Of a DNA stretch of 64,000 nt, positions 61,859 to 64,000 are shown piece after piece. Position 1 is the first letter of the stretch, and every line of letters begins with the position of its first letter. The notes beneath the pieces are model-generated. The model searched no databases, had not been told where the DNA came from, and saw only the letters and a program-made list of their open reading frames with translations. Made by a program: the position numbers and the translations under genes. Source of the DNA: Acanthaster planci (lineage: Eukaryota > Echinodermata > Asteroidea > Valvatida > Acanthasteridae); assembly GCF_001949145.1 (NCBI RefSeq), contig NW_019091545.1, positions 81,788-145,787 of the forward strand, in the 5' to 3' direction.

Positions 61859-62113
61859 CTCGACGACAATCTCTTCCTGAATTGCCTCACACATGCAGCA
61901 CCGAAGCTTGGGATTCAGACCGACAATTTGAAACCACAGCAAATGTTGGCTGTGAAGGCTGTTCTAAAGGGTCAAGACGTATTTGTCAATCTTCTAACTG
62001 GATATGGGAAAAGTTTCAAATACCAGGCTGCATCGTTGTGCAGTGACTTCATGAACTTAAGTAGCCTAGACATGCTCGGACTACTTAGCCCCCCCCAAAC
62101 ACGATTGGTTTAG
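61859..62113 (+). pseudogene. RecQ/WRN-like DEAD-type helicase fragment (relic)
   Basis: An open frame reads LGIQTDNLKPQQMLAVKAVL, then KGQDVFVNLLTGYGKSFKYQ. The L-K-P-x-Q-x-x-A-x-x-x-x-x-x-G-x-DVFV-x-L-x-TGYGKS pattern is the Q-motif and Walker A of RecQ-type helicases that are multi-copy in marine invertebrate genomes. Walker A is at 61997-62014. The frame decays and stops at 62111, with no DEAH box or second helicase lobe. It is probably a truncated copy, possibly mobile-element related. Confidence 0.6.
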
Positions 62114-62399
62114 AGAAATGTGAATAATTCATAACAGTCGCATATTGAATAATTCAGATAAACCACTAGAAACAAAGCTCCAAAGGCGCTTGCGGGGGCC
62201 CGCCATTTTGAAAAAAGTTTTTCGTCTTTTCTTCGTCGGAACCAGACAAAAAATCTCGCAGTTTTCTCACAGCCAAACAAGTTTTTTATTACCCTCCTAC
62301 AAGAAAGTTGTTTATTTCTCCTATAAACCTTGTTAAGTTCAGCAATGATGCTGGAGGCTTAACCAAACACAATAAGCTAGTCAAATCATTCAATTTTGC

Positions 62400-62590
62400 T
62401 TCGTTTGGCGCAACTTACATCACTTAAACTGACTGCGTAAGTTACGCCATAATTTGTTGCATAAGTCATGGACTTATGCAGTGCGTAAGTTTTGTGAAAT
62501 CGGTCTTTATTTGTTGCACAACTTCCGCAATAAAATGTGGCGGAAGTAGAGTTACGCAGTGTGTAAAGTTTCATGAAATTAGCTGCTTCC
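62400..62590. repeat. Local repeat with perfect hairpin
   Basis: GCATAAGTCATGGACTTATGC (21 bases, 62459-62479) has 9-base arms and a 3-base loop. The flanks repeat GCAGTGCGTAAGTTTTGTG and GCAGTGTGTAAAGTTTCATG. It could be the relic of a small fold-back element. Confidence 0.5.
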
Positions 62591-63102
62591 CACAGATTCA
62601 CTCTTACCACAGTAAACCATTCAACTACCGGTAGTCAGCTGACAGTTCCATTCTGAAGTGCTTTTATTTGAGTACGATGTGCGAATGTGCATCCTCCACA
62701 TTTTTAGAATTTCTGATGGTAATGAAGCAGATTTGGAGTGTAATGAAATTAAAATAGAAATCTGAATAGCCTTCTTACAGAACAATTTTGAATTTGTTAG
62801 CTCCAAGTGCTTCAGGTGTGCATGCATGTATGCGTTCATGTACCGGTATACATGTAGTTTGACTATCCAGGGATGCCACATTGATCAGTGTACGAGTACA
62901 TGTACACAACAGTACCGGTACCTGTGATGGAAGTTCAAGCAATTTCGCAGAGAAAAATGTGGGGTAAACTCTATTGAATTATTTATTTTGTTTTAGTATA
63001 TAAAGCACAAGTTGTCATGGTTTATTTAGATGTGATGTACATGTACGTGGACATATGTACATTAAACATTTGTGTTTGTACATTTGTTTCTAATGCACAG
63101 GA

Positions 63103-63262
63103 TTATGTGCCACCTTTAGAACCACCTTACAGAAATTATATGAATGAACACACTTGTCTATGTTGCAAAGACTCAGGATACATTTGCATAGAAACACACC
63201 ATGCATTGCAAATGAAACTGTACCCTAAGTACATGTATAATTTGTCTGTTGATGCAAGTTGA
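63103..63262 (+). CDS. Possible terminal exon of the unknown plus gene
   Basis: After AATGCACAG, phase 0 reading gives DYVPPLEPPYRNYMNEHTC, then LCCKDSGYICIETHH and a stop at 63260. This matches the phase 0 exit of the 56530 donor. An AATAAA follows near 63325. The Cys-rich content is not recognised, and the 6.6-kb gap probably hides other exons, so the link is weak. Confidence 0.28.
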
Positions 63263-63450
63263 CATGGGTCATATGTGTACACCTGCATTGGTATTTTGTT
63301 GTATCACTGGCAGCCTGCTCTTGTGAATAAATGCCTCTAGTACCATTGTGAATTAACCTGTACCATGTGGATTTCTTTTTTAGAAAAGTGGATGGTTTGG
63401 GTAAATAAATAGGCTGCCAGTAGCTAATGCAGTTCTTTAGACCCAACAAA

Positions 63451-63826
63451 CCTTTTGCGAGTTAAATTTAAATAAAATCTGGTATCGGTACACTGAACTA
63501 CATGTATCTGATTGCACATACCGCTAAACGTTATAATTTGAATTCCCCAGACTAATGACACTGTTGCTGTTCCTCGTGATTCGGGGCAAGCTTTTGCATA
63601 GCGACCACCATCTCTGGAATGGACTGGTTCCTTTGTGCCCTTATCCATTTAGAACAGTGCCTTGTACATGTACAATGTACATGTAACTAGGCAAAAGCTT
63701 GCCAAATCATGAAGTACATGTACCTAGCAACAGTGTCTTTTGTATGGAGAATTCAAATGGGTATATTCGAATGATGTTAAAGAACTCAGTGTACCAGATT
63801 TTAATCAAGTTTAACTCGCAAAAGGC
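63451..63826. repeat. Fold-back MITE-like element, copy 3
   Basis: Ends CCTTTTGCGAGTTAAATTTA and TTTAACTCGCAAAAGG are inverse. The core ACCACCATCTCTGGAATGG is shared with copies 1 and 2. A TACATGTACAATGTACATGT block has been inserted or expanded near its middle (63665-63684). Confidence 0.82.
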
Positions 63827-64000
63827 CTTTTGAGCTCTTCCCGTAGGGGTCCTCTTAAGTGACAAATACACAGACAGTAATTGGATAATGATACTGGGCA
63901 TGTAACAGAATTTGGAGCAGCTGCTGAAACCAACAGAAGCATTGAGAAAAGCCTAACATGTTCAGGATATGGGAAGAAAACTTAAATAGTGACATTTGTG

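Overview
This is animal nuclear DNA: AT-rich, with small exons separated by introns of about 150 bases to 10 kb, GT-AG splice sites, fold-back repeats and microsatellites. There is no operon structure and no rRNA gene, intact tRNA gene or CRISPR array. Both recognisable genes are conserved animal genes. The fold-back elements and the many palindromic TACATGTACATGTA and CCGGTACCGG words suggest a marine invertebrate deuterostome (echinoderm, hemichordate or amphioxus). That placement is an inference; the species cannot be proved from the window.

Left part (about 5.3-24.1 kb, minus strand): a partial gene for a KSR/RAF-family scaffold kinase. Ten exons are linked by exact phase matches: two encode most of an atypical C1 zinc finger, a 738-base linker exon and one small exon follow, and six exons carry the kinase domain. 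An eleventh, upstream exon near 24.1 kb would supply the missing first histidine of the C1 finger. The kinase fold is clearly KSR-like, but the ATP-lysine position, the HRD motif, the catalytic-loop Asn and the DFG motif are all altered, so it looks like a strongly degenerate pseudokinase. Both ends of the gene are unresolved.

Middle part (27.6-46.0 kb, minus strand): a complete CCT3 gene (chaperonin subunit gamma). It has 16 coding exons and 554 codons plus a stop, and every junction is phase-consistent. One exon end with its splice donor has been tandemly copied in 93-base units, and the last intron is unusually long.

Right part (46-64 kb): about 1.8 kb separates the CCT3 start from a divergently transcribed plus-strand gene of unknown function. 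That gene has a first coding exon at 47.8 kb, a possible alternative first exon at 53.4 kb, and a long basic, serine-rich exon at 56.1 kb. It continues to the right, and no later exon can be assigned with confidence. This part is dense in TACATGTA palindromes and holds a tRNA-like fragment, a broken RecQ-type helicase fragment and one copy of a three-copy fold-back element family.

The two named genes have separate roles (cytosolic protein folding, and Ras/MAPK scaffolding), and nothing shows a shared pathway. The observations most worth following are the degenerate KSR kinase core, the exon-donor tandem duplication in CCT3, the three-copy fold-back family and the possible alternative promoters of the right-hand gene.
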